Position numbers and translations under genes: made by a program. A stretch of 16,710 nt of DNA from SURF-24 sp964537965 (GTDB taxonomy: Bacteria > Bacteroidota > Ignavibacteria > Ignavibacteriales > SURF-24), in the NCBI GenBank assembly GCA_964537965.1, contig CAZIDB010000100.1:1-16710 (forward strand). The letters are read 5' to 3'. This document shows, in pieces, positions 8,301 through 15,079 of this stretch. How positions within the stretch are numbered: position 1 is the stretch's first letter; each line of letters starts with the position of its first letter. The notes beneath the pieces are model-generated. The model was given only the letters and a program-made list of their open reading frames with translations. It made no database searches and had not been told where the DNA came from.

Positions 8301-8930
8301 ACTGTAATGCCGTTTAAAATTATTAATACTACAACAAACCAGAAAGCAACTTATATCATTTTTGAAACTACTCCCACTACTCGTAATAATCTAAAATGGG
8401 ATTGGGGTGAAAGTATTATTATTCAGCCGCAGGGAGAAACAGGTTTAAAAGTTGCATACCAGTTAAACATTAATTTGCCGGATTCAACTGTTACAAATCC
8501 TGTCTATCCTAAGAGCGGTGATATTTATTACATAACTACTTTAAAGCCATTTCAAAAAGATGATAAATATACCTTTACTTCAAAGGCAATTGAATCCCTT
8601 GCCGGACAGAATGGAAATGTGCTTGATAAAGTTACCGTCGTTCCAAATCCTTATGTAGCTTACAGCATTGCTGAAAATCCGGGGCTTACACTTTCTTCAA
8701 GAGGAGAAAGAATTTTGCAGTTCAGGAATTTACCGGCAAAATGTACTATAAGGATTTTTACTATAACCGGTGAACTTGTTCAGAAAATTGAGAAAGATGA
8801 TTTAACAAACAGCGCTGCATGGGATTTGCTTAGTTACGAAGGTCAGAGAATAGCTTATGGAATTTATATTTATCATATTGATGCGCCGGGCATTGGTGAA
8901 AAAATCGGTCGGTTTGCGGTGATTAAGTAA
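5391..8930 (+). CDS. Large secreted multidomain surface protein with fibronectin type III-like domain and T9SS-like C-terminus
   Basis: The product is 1179 residues with a signal peptide at about 1-20 (MKRIFTLVLLLVIIAGSALPQ). I recognise the general type from Ignavibacteriota and related genomes, often beside TonB receptors and PorV proteins, but know no function. A first module (about 25-580) is rich in Trp, Asp and Gly and holds acidic loops that look like calcium sites: D166 to D170 (DKDGDG), D347 to D351 (DDDVDG), D397 to D403 and D440 to D448 (DLNGNDKYD). A fibronectin type III-like domain spans about 580-715 (PPEKPKVKAV..., GYKIYRS, TYYYAVAAYD). The middle (about 735-1065) is beta-rich and unassigned. 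Residues about 1080-1179 (VVPNPY, IRIFTITGELV, GIYIYHI, ending GRFAVIK) match the FlgD-like/T9SS C-terminal fold, though without the full type A signature. AAGGA is 8 bases before the ATG. Likely exported to the cell surface and working with the flanking receptor and PorV gene. Confidence 0.85.
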   Translation: MKRIFTLVLLLVIIAGSALPQEVDKYGYPIYKKLSEEDLTRLLGDQFNPQLRKTNGDYNLIKQIIVSGNKITTVIYNYGSICKPNTLGNIADLVWQNLGYGFEFSPLVAAEVVDDSSNTVNIVDDSFILTGQGDYSPDGTIKWGWLPKAGYVDPTQDEIASLNAPDKDGDGKPDSWPERWFNAGADKYIWPAFLGDQATAPDEEVYFVVDDFTNEEFDYYPFTNDRSKRGLGLDMEVRILQFNNALAEDIMFLVYNVINRSDKNLDKVYFGMHGDPHIGGADNYSDDRAGFIDPEGKSLQSSIAFPFRARNMVFSWDDDMEGMYSRTCGYFGWKFLESPTNSSNSQDDDVDGLTDESPYNSSGPYIDGITTPLTTNITNLTWFTSVYGTPKARFSGDEDGDWDPLKDDIGIDGIAPTSVNYPGPDYGEADGKPSQGWFSDLNGNDKYDTGEPLSEERLPGYVWAGSEPGFGYRDISESDQIGLTSFHPATYTNSLPNVPKNDPLMWEWLSSDTIDTGQELLTAAGDNIFNFGSGPLKLEKGESQRFSMAILFGDNLDDLILNAETSTRILESDYRFAKPPEKPKVKAVAGKDRVTLYWDNTSELSFDPFLRANDFQGYKIYRSRDYSFSDVYTVTDANGVPFIGQAFTQNGIKAQFDLADTLSGLQPVEYVGRGVKYNLGSNTGLVHEYVDSSVTPGVTYYYAVAAYDGGSVKFDLSPSECQTVIEKDPITNQLIFDVNTVQATAGGLAEDYKNAKAGSDGVLERVIGNSTGAVNVKVLNDLEVQENRKYDLTFVKEDTYNLYDVNGIEEYFTSKDTVSVGLSKENLAAGTVQVFDPNNALLDSNKYSINLRTGRIKGAYSGALTTGQKYKVKYNYFPVYYSSIIDGSDGNPTFDGMKIYVTNDDLQVDYSTSGWNNTSINVKDTVFYPPVTGTPTKYRADWKVVWNDLDTANGTWKFPGDTVMNQTKKKTVMPFKIINTTTNQKATYIIFETTPTTRNNLKWDWGESIIIQPQGETGLKVAYQLNINLPDSTVTNPVYPKSGDIYYITTLKPFQKDDKYTFTSKAIESLAGQNGNVLDKVTVVPNPYVAYSIAENPGLTLSSRGERILQFRNLPAKCTIRIFTITGELVQKIEKDDLTNSAAWDLLSYEGQRIAYGIYIYHIDAPGIGEKIGRFAVIK

Positions 8931-9030
8931 ACATGGAAAAAATGATGAATAAAAAAATATTTAACGAAGTAATAAAATTCAAAATTACATTGCATTTTGA
9001 AATTTACTCATCAATTGAGGATAAAGTTTT

Positions 9031-10056
9031 ATGAAAAGAGTATTAATTTATTTGTTTTCTTTTCTGCTTGTTTCTGTTGCGTTTGCACAAAATGACAGAA
9101 GTACTTCCAAGGTTGGAACAACCGCTGCCCAGTTTCTTAAAATTGGGGCAGGTGCAAGAGCAATAGGAATGGGCGGAGCATATACTGCTATAGGTGGGGA
9201 TTTATATTCGCTTTACTGGAATCCCGCCGGAATTGCGGAATCGAGAGATAACGGGCAGGTAGTTTTTAATCATGCAGAATGGCTTGCTGATATCAAATAT
9301 GATTTTGCTGCCGGTGCAATCAGGCTTGAAGATTTTGGTACCTTTGCAGTAACATTAACATCACTTGGAGTTCCTGAAGATAAAGTTACGACGATGGAAA
9401 ATCCTGAAGGTGATGGACGCGTGTTTGATGCAAGTTCTTTAGCAATTGGATTTGGTTTTGCAAAGGAATTAACCGACAGGTTCTCAATAGGTTTTCATGC
9501 AAAGTATGTAGGAGAAGCAATATGGAATATGAGCGCATCAGGATTTGGAATTGATGTAGGAACACTTTACAGAACACCGTTTAATGATCTTAAAATTGGT
9601 GCTAGTATAACTAACTTTGGTTCTAAGATGCAGCTTGACGGAAGCGATATTCAGTTTAATGATGATCCGAATGATAATGACAACAGCGGACCAAACAATA
9701 TTCCTTCAAAATACAATGTGGATAGCTATGATATGCCTCTGACTTTCAGAGTCGGATTATCCATGGATGTACTGAATACAAGTATGTTCCGGGTTACTGC
9801 CGCAGTAGATGCAGCCCATCCGAATGATAATACCGAATATATGAACACAGGTATTGAATTAGCTTATGATGAATTGATATTTGTACGCGGCGGATATAAA
9901 TCATTATTCCTAAGAGACAGTGAACAAAGTTTTACACTCGGTGCAGGATTAAACTATCGTGTTACAAGCCAGATGAGAATTTTTGTTAATTATGGTTATG
10001 CAGACTACGGCCGCCTGGAAAATGTTCAGTTTATAGATATGGGATTGACATTCTGA
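9031..10056 (+). CDS. PorV/PorQ-family outer-membrane protein
   Basis: The 341-residue product has a signal peptide (MKRVLIYLFSFLLVSVAFA, cleaved before Q20) and the family hallmark at about 35-68: FLKIGAGARAIGMGGAYTA followed by YWNPAGIA. The rest reads as alternating strands of a beta-barrel with many GFG, GASIT and GAGLNY segments, ending in a terminal Phe typical of outer-membrane barrels (IDMGLTF). Known family members (PorV, also called LptO) carry T9SS cargo from the translocon to the PorU sortase at the outer membrane, and FCB genomes often hold several copies beside particular cargo genes. Its position as the last gene of the operon suggests it is dedicated to the 1179-residue protein. 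GAGG lies 10 bases before the ATG, a rather long spacing. Whether it is the housekeeping PorV or a specialised copy cannot be told here. Confidence 0.88.
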   Translation: MKRVLIYLFSFLLVSVAFAQNDRSTSKVGTTAAQFLKIGAGARAIGMGGAYTAIGGDLYSLYWNPAGIAESRDNGQVVFNHAEWLADIKYDFAAGAIRLEDFGTFAVTLTSLGVPEDKVTTMENPEGDGRVFDASSLAIGFGFAKELTDRFSIGFHAKYVGEAIWNMSASGFGIDVGTLYRTPFNDLKIGASITNFGSKMQLDGSDIQFNDDPNDNDNSGPNNIPSKYNVDSYDMPLTFRVGLSMDVLNTSMFRVTAAVDAAHPNDNTEYMNTGIELAYDELIFVRGGYKSLFLRDSEQSFTLGAGLNYRVTSQMRIFVNYGYADYGRLENVQFIDMGLTF

Positions 10057-10062
10057 TTTTAT

Positions 10063-10100
10063 AAAGTAGCATAGAGTAACTTCTATGCTACTTTCTTTTT
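10063..10100 (+). terminator. Strong intrinsic terminator of the receptor-PorV operon
   Basis: AAAGTAGCATAGA (10063-10075) and TCTATGCTACTTT (10082-10094) form a perfect 13-bp stem with a 6-base loop, followed by CTTTTT. It begins 6 bases after the PorV-family stop codon and closes the three-gene unit. It ends only 23 bases before the next start codon. Confidence 0.9.
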
Positions 10101-10123
10101 CAATCCTGAAATTAATTCTCATT

Positions 10124-10837
10124 ATGGCAGATTCTCCAACAATACAAAAAATCAATTCACTTCTTTTAAAAAGATTTGGTGAACCTAAACGTGCTTCGGC
10201 GTTACCTGATCCAATCGATTTGCTTATTGCAACAGTTTTATCTCAGAATACCAATGATAAGAATTCCTACAAAGCTTATATAAATCTGAAGGATAAATAC
10301 AAGCACTGGCATCAGTTAAAGAATGTGTCGTTAAAAGAATTAACTAATACAATCAGAACTGCAGGACTTGCAAACCAGAAAGCCGGTACAATAAAAGAAA
10401 TTATCTCATCATTATTTGTTAATAATAAATCTGTTTCACTTGAATACCTGAAAGAGTTAAGTAACGAAGACGCTATTAAGGAATTAACGAAAATAAAAGG
10501 TGTAGGTGTTAAAACAGCAAGTTGTGTTCTTCTGTTTGCAATGGATAGAGATATTTGTCCTGTTGATACACATGTTCATCGCACGCTGAACAGGATTGGA
10601 ATTGTTAAAACAACATCACCTGACAAAACTTTTTTTGAAATCAATAAAAATTTTCCGTCGGGAATCGCTCATTCGTTTCATACTAACCTATTAAAGCTGG
10701 GGCGTGGTTACTGCAAAGCAAATGAAGTAAAATGCCTTACCTGTCCGCTTATTAAAATTTGTAAGTTCGAGGAAAAGAACTTATCTGAATCAAGCCTGAA
10801 ACCCGAGAATTCATTTATGCTACTTGATAATGTTTAG
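10124..10837 (+). CDS. nth: Endonuclease III-type DNA glycosylase/AP lyase with Fe-S cluster
   Basis: The 237-residue product should remove oxidised pyrimidines from DNA and nick the abasic site in base-excision repair. The helix-hairpin-helix is at about 123-131 (KIKGVGVKTA), with Lys130 at the place of the catalytic lysine and Asp148 in VDTHVHR as the catalytic aspartate. Four cysteines (197, 204, 207, 213; spacing C-x6-C-x2-C-x5-C) match the family's [4Fe-4S] site. The glycosylase signature LSQNTND is at 40-46. Length is close to the usual 210-240, with a short extra C-terminal tail. The start at 10124 (MADSPTIQKI) is preferred over an in-frame ATG at 10085, which lies inside the terminator stem and would add a hydrophobic stretch not expected in this enzyme. 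No clear ribosome binding site precedes it. The gene needs its own promoter or read-through of the terminator; I see no convincing promoter. Confidence 0.92.
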   Translation: MADSPTIQKINSLLLKRFGEPKRASALPDPIDLLIATVLSQNTNDKNSYKAYINLKDKYKHWHQLKNVSLKELTNTIRTAGLANQKAGTIKEIISSLFVNNKSVSLEYLKELSNEDAIKELTKIKGVGVKTASCVLLFAMDRDICPVDTHVHRTLNRIGIVKTTSPDKTFFEINKNFPSGIAHSFHTNLLKLGRGYCKANEVKCLTCPLIKICKFEEKNLSESSLKPENSFMLLDNV

Positions 10838-10856
10838 AATAAATGAATCTCTTTTT
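10809..10856 (+). terminator. Possible intrinsic terminator at the end of nth
   Basis: ATTCATTTAT (10809-10818) and ATAAATGAAT (10839-10848) form a 10-bp stem followed by CTCTTTTTT. The stem is AT-only but for two pairs, the loop is 20 bases, and the left arm lies inside the coding sequence, so this is only moderately convincing. Confidence 0.4.
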
Positions 10857-11055
10857 TGTTGAATTCATTTTTATCCTGATCAGGCATTTTCTTAAAACAA
10901 TCAAGTAAGATTCTTTGAGAGAAAAAAAAATCTCCTTTAAAAATAGAAAATAGGTTTGCATTTATTTTCCGATAAGTTTAAATTCAGACCTGAAAAATAT
11001 TGAATGCCACTGGTGGTGGCAGGTTTAAGAGAGGAAATAAAAGTTGAAATAACTC

Positions 11056-11103
11056 CGGAAACTTTTTGTTCAATATTTGCAAATCTGTTTTGCAATTTTT
11101 CCG
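11056..11103 (+). promoter_or_regulatory. Nested dyad overlapping a weak promoter before the metalloprotease gene
   Basis: TTGCAAA (11077-11083) and TTTGCAA (11089-11095) form a 7-bp dyad with a 5-base centre, enclosed by a second pair, CGGAAA (11056-11061) and TTTCCG (11098-11103). The right arm also supplies TTGCAA (11090-11095), which with TATTCT (11112-11117) at 16-base spacing gives a weak promoter. The arrangement could be an operator over the -35 box or an RNA hairpin; the sequence does not decide. Confidence 0.3.
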
Positions 11104-11138
11104 AAATAATTTATTCTGCATTTTTTTAAATAATAAAT

Positions 11139-11144
11139 AAAGGG
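11139..11144 (+). promoter_or_regulatory. Ribosome binding site supporting a TTG start
   Basis: AAAGGG ends 7 bases before TTG at 11152. It supports this unusual start codon, which opens directly onto a signal peptide that has no in-frame ATG. Confidence 0.55.
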
Positions 11145-11151
11145 TTACCAA

Positions 11152-14100
11152 TTGAAAACATTTTACTTACGGTTAATTGTAGTAATTCTCGTATTAACAT
11201 TTAGTGCTGGTAATGTATTTTCTCAATCTGTTAAAGGTAAAGTTGTAAATTTACCGGAGGAAATCAGGCATATCGATACTCATATTTTATATCTCGATGA
11301 AAATAATAATCTCACTTCACGCGGGATAAAGCATAATGAAACTAAAGAATACTTATTAAATTCTTCGGTTAAGCAAAACTATACTTTAGTGAGTTCATTA
11401 AATGAACCTAATAGTGTAAGAGGTTTAAAAATTATTTTAAGAGCTACAGATCAACTCCTGGCTAATCCTGATGCTTTATTAAGTTTCAGAAGAGCCGCAG
11501 CAAGATGGGAGAGATATTTGACAAGCAAAGTAACAGTTGTTATTGATGTGGATTTTGGTCCTACAAGGTGGGGAAATGCGTATGCTACCGGCGTACTTGG
11601 AAGCACTTCGTCGGCATTTAAATTTGTAACATCTCAGGATGGTTCTTATCTGTCCGTTGCGGATATTAAAGCAGCTCTAAAAAATAATCATTCTACTGAT
11701 ACACAATTATTTAATTTATATAATGCTATTCCGGTTCCTACTCCAAGTTCATCAGGGAATAACCTTGGACCTGTTGTAGGCGGGATGATTAATTTTCAAG
11801 GATTAGGAATTATAGAAGCCGAGGCTGACCCGGATATTAATGTTAATCCTTTCGGAAATGTTCCGGCAATTGGATTTAATTCTGCTTTCGAATGGGACTT
11901 TGATCCATCCGACGGTATTGAGAGCGGGCATTATGATTTTGATGGAACGGTTACTCATGAAATTGGTCACGCTTTAGGCTTTAATTCAATAATTGGTCTT
12001 TTAACTGATACTAAAGATTATTTTACACCCTGGGATCTTTTCAGAGTTAGACCTGAAGCCGTTGAACCGGGAGATTTGACCGGATTTGCTAAAGCTGAAA
12101 GAGTTGTTACTCCCGGTCCTGCCGCTACTGAAGTTGATGTTGTTGAAAACGGCGTTACATATTATAAACCAACCCAGGTCTTTTTTGACGGACTTGTGGA
12201 ACTGCCGGTATCTACTGCTAAGAACAGTGATAGAACAGGTGGAGATGGACAACAGGCTGCACATTGGAAAGATGATGCACAAAGACCACCTTCATTAGGA
12301 GACGCCAGAAATATGGGAATTATGGATCCTACGGCTAATTCAGGAACGCGTGACATTATTCAACCTAACGATTTAAGAATGCTCGAAGTTATTGGCTGGA
12401 ATGTAGATTACTCACCTGATTATGCATCTGTTATGTTAATAAGTGAAGGAGATACACTTGATCTTGATAAATCGACAGATACAGTTAAAGTTATGGATGT
12501 TCCTTTAAATGGCAGCAAGTCAACAGAAATTCAATTGGTGAATCTTGATTTAAACAATATGCTTGATTATGAAATTGAGACCATTGTAAATGTTGTATAC
12601 CCGGCTGATGTAGTATACACAATTGGTACTGATGCAATTGAGGGATCTATAAACAGTGGTAATAGCAGTACAATAAATTTTACCGCGTCGGGAATTAATG
12701 TTCCCGCAGTATTTTTCGGAACAATAAGAATTCATACCAATGATGAAAATAAATTGGTAGTTGATATTCCATTCAAGGTTTCTGTCGGTGGGGCAATTGA
12801 ACCTACTATTGTAACTGACCTGGAGGAACTTGGTGATTTTGTTTTTGATACTAAATTACCTGATAAAATAAAATCAAAAGAACTTATTATTAAAAATCTT
12901 GGTAACCAGCAGCTTGATTATAAAATTCTTTTATCGTTAACTGATAAAAGTAATACTCCATATTCCGGGTTAGCAAAATCATCCAATTACAATGGGGATA
13001 ATTTACTTTATAAATTTTATAATAAAGCATTGGTTGATGATTCCCAGTTATTGTTCAATGCTGATTTTGAATCTGGTTTTGATGACTTTGATACATCCGG
13101 AACTAATTCTGAAGATTGGCATAGAATAACTACTGGTCCTGCTTTATTGGAAGGACATTCACCGGTAACAACAGCCCACTTTGGAATTGATTATACTGAC
13201 TCAATCCAATACCGCTCTTACTCGGATGCATCCCTGATAAGTAAGAGTTTTAATGTAAGCAGTATTGCTCCACAGGATTTAATAACCCTATCCTTCAATT
13301 ATTATTTACAGGCAGAAGTGGGATATGATTTTGCGTATGTTCTTGTATCCTATGATGATGGCAAAACTTATGAAGAAATAGCATCTTCTAATGGTGGAAT
13401 TCTTGCGAATGATACTGTATGGCAGTCAGTTTCTATTCAATTGCCGTACCTGTCCGGGAATTCTGATCCTATAAAATTTGCATTCAGATTTACAAGTGAC
13501 CAGCTTCTGAATTATGAGGGTTGGTTCATTGATGATGTTCAGCTTAGCGTACTAAAAGATGCTAACCCGATTTATACAAGCATTAAAAAAGGAGCATTGG
13601 CAACACTAAATGCTGAGGACAAAGTAATTCTGACTGTTAATGCTGGACAATTTGAAGTTGGTTTCTATAAAGGATATTTATCAATTTTAACCAATGATCC
13701 GTTCAGACCGGAAAAGGCGCTTCCTTTTTATATTAAAAATTTACTTCTTCTGCCTGCTGGTAAAAATATTATCTATGCTTCTACAGGTAAAGGAACAAAT
13801 GCCAAAGGAAAATTATTAAGTATAGATAAAACTACCGGTGTGGGAACAGAAATAGGAAGTTCCGGTTTTGAACCTCTGAAAAGTATAACTGTCTTTCCTG
13901 AAACAGGTGAATTATATGGTTTGAATACAAGTGCGTTTACACCATCATCAGTTGTTAGAGTTAACGCAGCAGATGGCTATGGCCTTTTCCAGTTTGAATC
14001 GCCTGTTAAATTAGGTGCAGTATTATTTGACTCAGATAATTCATTATATGCAGCTTCAGATGATAAGAAGCTTTATAAACTTAATCCCGAAACCGGTGAC

Positions 14101-14751
14101 ACAACTCTAATAGGCGATATTGGTTTTAAAGTTGCAGCAATGACGATTGATCCGAATTCTGGTGATATAATTGCGAGTGTTGATGCATCCAGCAATAAGG
14201 ATAAACTTTACCGGATTAACAAAGTTAATGCTGATACGACTTACCTTGGAAAAACAGGTCTAAGTAAAACAACAAAGGCATTGGTGTTTGATGAAAAAGG
14301 AAATCTTTTCGGTACTATTGGAGAAGATACTCAATCAAGTACATTTCTTTCAATTGATATTAATACCGGAACAGCTACACAGATCGGTGATGTTGGTTTC
14401 AGAGGAGTTGCCGGGCTTGTAATGGTTGTTGATACTACAACTGATGTAAAGAATAAACAAGGTGAAGTACCAAATATCTTTTCTTTAAAACAGAATTATC
14501 CTAATCCGTTTAATCCTGAAACAAGCATTGAATATACAATTCCTGAAGCAGGCAGCATCACTTTAAAGATTTATGATGTGCTTGGTAAGGAAGTGATTAC
14601 TTTAGTTAATGGAAACAGAACAGCAGGTAATCATGTTGAAAAATGGAATGCTTCAAATTTTGCAAGCGGAGTTTATATTTACCAGTTGGAATACAATTCA
14701 CCAAACCAGGTAAAAACCTCGTTAAGAAATAAGATGATATTAACAAAGTAG
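11152..14751 (+). CDS. Secreted zinc metalloprotease with T9SS type A sorting domain
   Basis: The 1199-residue product starts at TTG and has a signal peptide (MKTFYLRLIVVILVLTFSAGNVFSQ). The catalytic domain spans about 90-420. It has the zinc motif HEIGHALGF at 269-277 (His269, Glu270, His273) and a likely Met-turn, GIMDP, at 389-393. The third metzincin ligand is not at its usual place (Ser279); His371 in AAHWKDD may replace it. The layout resembles the metalloprotease family that RefSeq calls NF038122. Two Ig-like/HYDIN-type segments follow (about 440-545 and 555-600), then a jelly-roll-like domain (about 635-800, ending EGWFIDDVQLSV), and a beta-propeller-like region (about 870-1093) with repeated IGxxGF motifs. 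Residues 1108-1199 are a clear T9SS type A domain: FSLKQNYPNPFNPET, LKIYDVLGKEV, GVYIYQLEY, MILTK. It should be secreted and surface-attached or released, degrading extracellular protein. Substrate unknown. It stands alone between its own leader region and terminator. Confidence 0.9.
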   Translation: MKTFYLRLIVVILVLTFSAGNVFSQSVKGKVVNLPEEIRHIDTHILYLDENNNLTSRGIKHNETKEYLLNSSVKQNYTLVSSLNEPNSVRGLKIILRATDQLLANPDALLSFRRAAARWERYLTSKVTVVIDVDFGPTRWGNAYATGVLGSTSSAFKFVTSQDGSYLSVADIKAALKNNHSTDTQLFNLYNAIPVPTPSSSGNNLGPVVGGMINFQGLGIIEAEADPDINVNPFGNVPAIGFNSAFEWDFDPSDGIESGHYDFDGTVTHEIGHALGFNSIIGLLTDTKDYFTPWDLFRVRPEAVEPGDLTGFAKAERVVTPGPAATEVDVVENGVTYYKPTQVFFDGLVELPVSTAKNSDRTGGDGQQAAHWKDDAQRPPSLGDARNMGIMDPTANSGTRDIIQPNDLRMLEVIGWNVDYSPDYASVMLISEGDTLDLDKSTDTVKVMDVPLNGSKSTEIQLVNLDLNNMLDYEIETIVNVVYPADVVYTIGTDAIEGSINSGNSSTINFTASGINVPAVFFGTIRIHTNDENKLVVDIPFKVSVGGAIEPTIVTDLEELGDFVFDTKLPDKIKSKELIIKNLGNQQLDYKILLSLTDKSNTPYSGLAKSSNYNGDNLLYKFYNKALVDDSQLLFNADFESGFDDFDTSGTNSEDWHRITTGPALLEGHSPVTTAHFGIDYTDSIQYRSYSDASLISKSFNVSSIAPQDLITLSFNYYLQAEVGYDFAYVLVSYDDGKTYEEIASSNGGILANDTVWQSVSIQLPYLSGNSDPIKFAFRFTSDQLLNYEGWFIDDVQLSVLKDANPIYTSIKKGALATLNAEDKVILTVNAGQFEVGFYKGYLSILTNDPFRPEKALPFYIKNLLLLPAGKNIIYASTGKGTNAKGKLLSIDKTTGVGTEIGSSGFEPLKSITVFPETGELYGLNTSAFTPSSVVRVNAADGYGLFQFESPVKLGAVLFDSDNSLYAASDDKKLYKLNPETGDTTLIGDIGFKVAAMTIDPNSGDIIASVDASSNKDKLYRINKVNADTTYLGKTGLSKTTKALVFDEKGNLFGTIGEDTQSSTFLSIDINTGTATQIGDVGFRGVAGLVMVVDTTTDVKNKQGEVPNIFSLKQNYPNPFNPETSIEYTIPEAGSITLKIYDVLGKEVITLVNGNRTAGNHVEKWNASNFASGVYIYQLEYNSPNQVKTSLRNKMILTK

Positions 14752-14774
14752 TTCTTACTGATTCTGAAAACTTT

Positions 14775-14812
14775 AAGGCTGGTAATAGAAATTTATTGCC
14801 AGCCTTTTTTTT
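14775..14812 (+). terminator. Strong intrinsic terminator of the metalloprotease gene
   Basis: AAGGCTGG (14775-14782) pairs with CCAGCCTT (14799-14806), extended by one G-T wobble and four A-T pairs to a 13-bp stem with a 6-base loop. A run of eight T follows (14805-14812). It lies 23 bases after the stop codon. Confidence 0.92.
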
Positions 14813-14844
14813 AGAGTTTTGTGTAAAATGATTTGTATATCAAC

Positions 14845-14949
14845 TGTCATTCCCACGAAAACCTGCCTGCGGCAAGGCAGGTGGGAATCCACAAAAATTT
14901 CTAAAGATTCCCGTTCTTGCTTGCAGCAGGCAAGTGCACGGGAATGACA
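14845..14949. repeat. Double-hairpin interspersed repeat (REP-like)
   Basis: A 105-base element bounded by perfect 10-bp inverted ends, TGTCATTCCC (14845-14854) and GGGAATGACA (14940-14949). Inside are two side-by-side hairpins. The first pairs ATTCCCAC (14849-14856) with GTGGGAAT (14881-14888) around an inner stem ACCTGCCT/AGGCAGGT (14861-14868, 14875-14882). The second pairs ATTCCCGT (14907-14914) with ACGGGAAT (14938-14945). There is no room for a transposase. Part of the right half recurs inverted at 16626-16649. GTCATTCCC-type palindromes are common interspersed repeats in environmental genomes; mobilisation by an enzyme encoded elsewhere is inference. Confidence 0.8.
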
Positions 14950-15000
14950 TTTGAAATTTTTCAGAAGTTCTTTGTATATAGAAAAACTCATTCCTGTGTT

Positions 15001-15028
15001 TTGCACTTCAATCAACTAATGTTATTTT
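15001..15028 (+). promoter_or_regulatory. Possible promoter of the PurF-family gene
   Basis: TTGCAC (15001-15006), 16 bases, then TATTTT (15023-15028). Weak, but it lies between the upstream terminator and repeat and the ATG at 15080, where a promoter is required. Confidence 0.3.
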
Positions 15029-15079
15029 AACTGCCATAGTTTTTATTTTAAATAATCAATAATTCCAAAAAGGAAAATC

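Larger units (their letters stand above)
10838..11151. other. 314-base noncoding gap with several dyads
   Basis: No gene is visible between nth and the metalloprotease. The gap holds the right arm of the possible nth terminator, a perfect 10-base palindrome CCTGATCAGG at 10875-10884, an A-rich tract, a 6-bp hairpin TGCCAC/GTGGCA at 11005-11021, and a nested dyad at 11056-11103 just upstream of the gene. I match none of these to a known riboswitch or RNA family. Confidence 0.6.

Noticed and set aside
10085..10123. Upstream ATG start for the endonuclease III gene
   Set aside because: It lies in the stem of the operon terminator and adds a hydrophobic stretch not expected in a soluble glycosylase.
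11005..11021. The GCCAC hairpin as an intrinsic terminator
   Set aside because: No T tract follows it; it is followed by GGTTTAAGAG.
14773..15015. Minus-strand reading frame of 80 codons
   Set aside because: It runs through the terminator and the double-hairpin repeat; its product is simply the translated repeat with no family resemblance.
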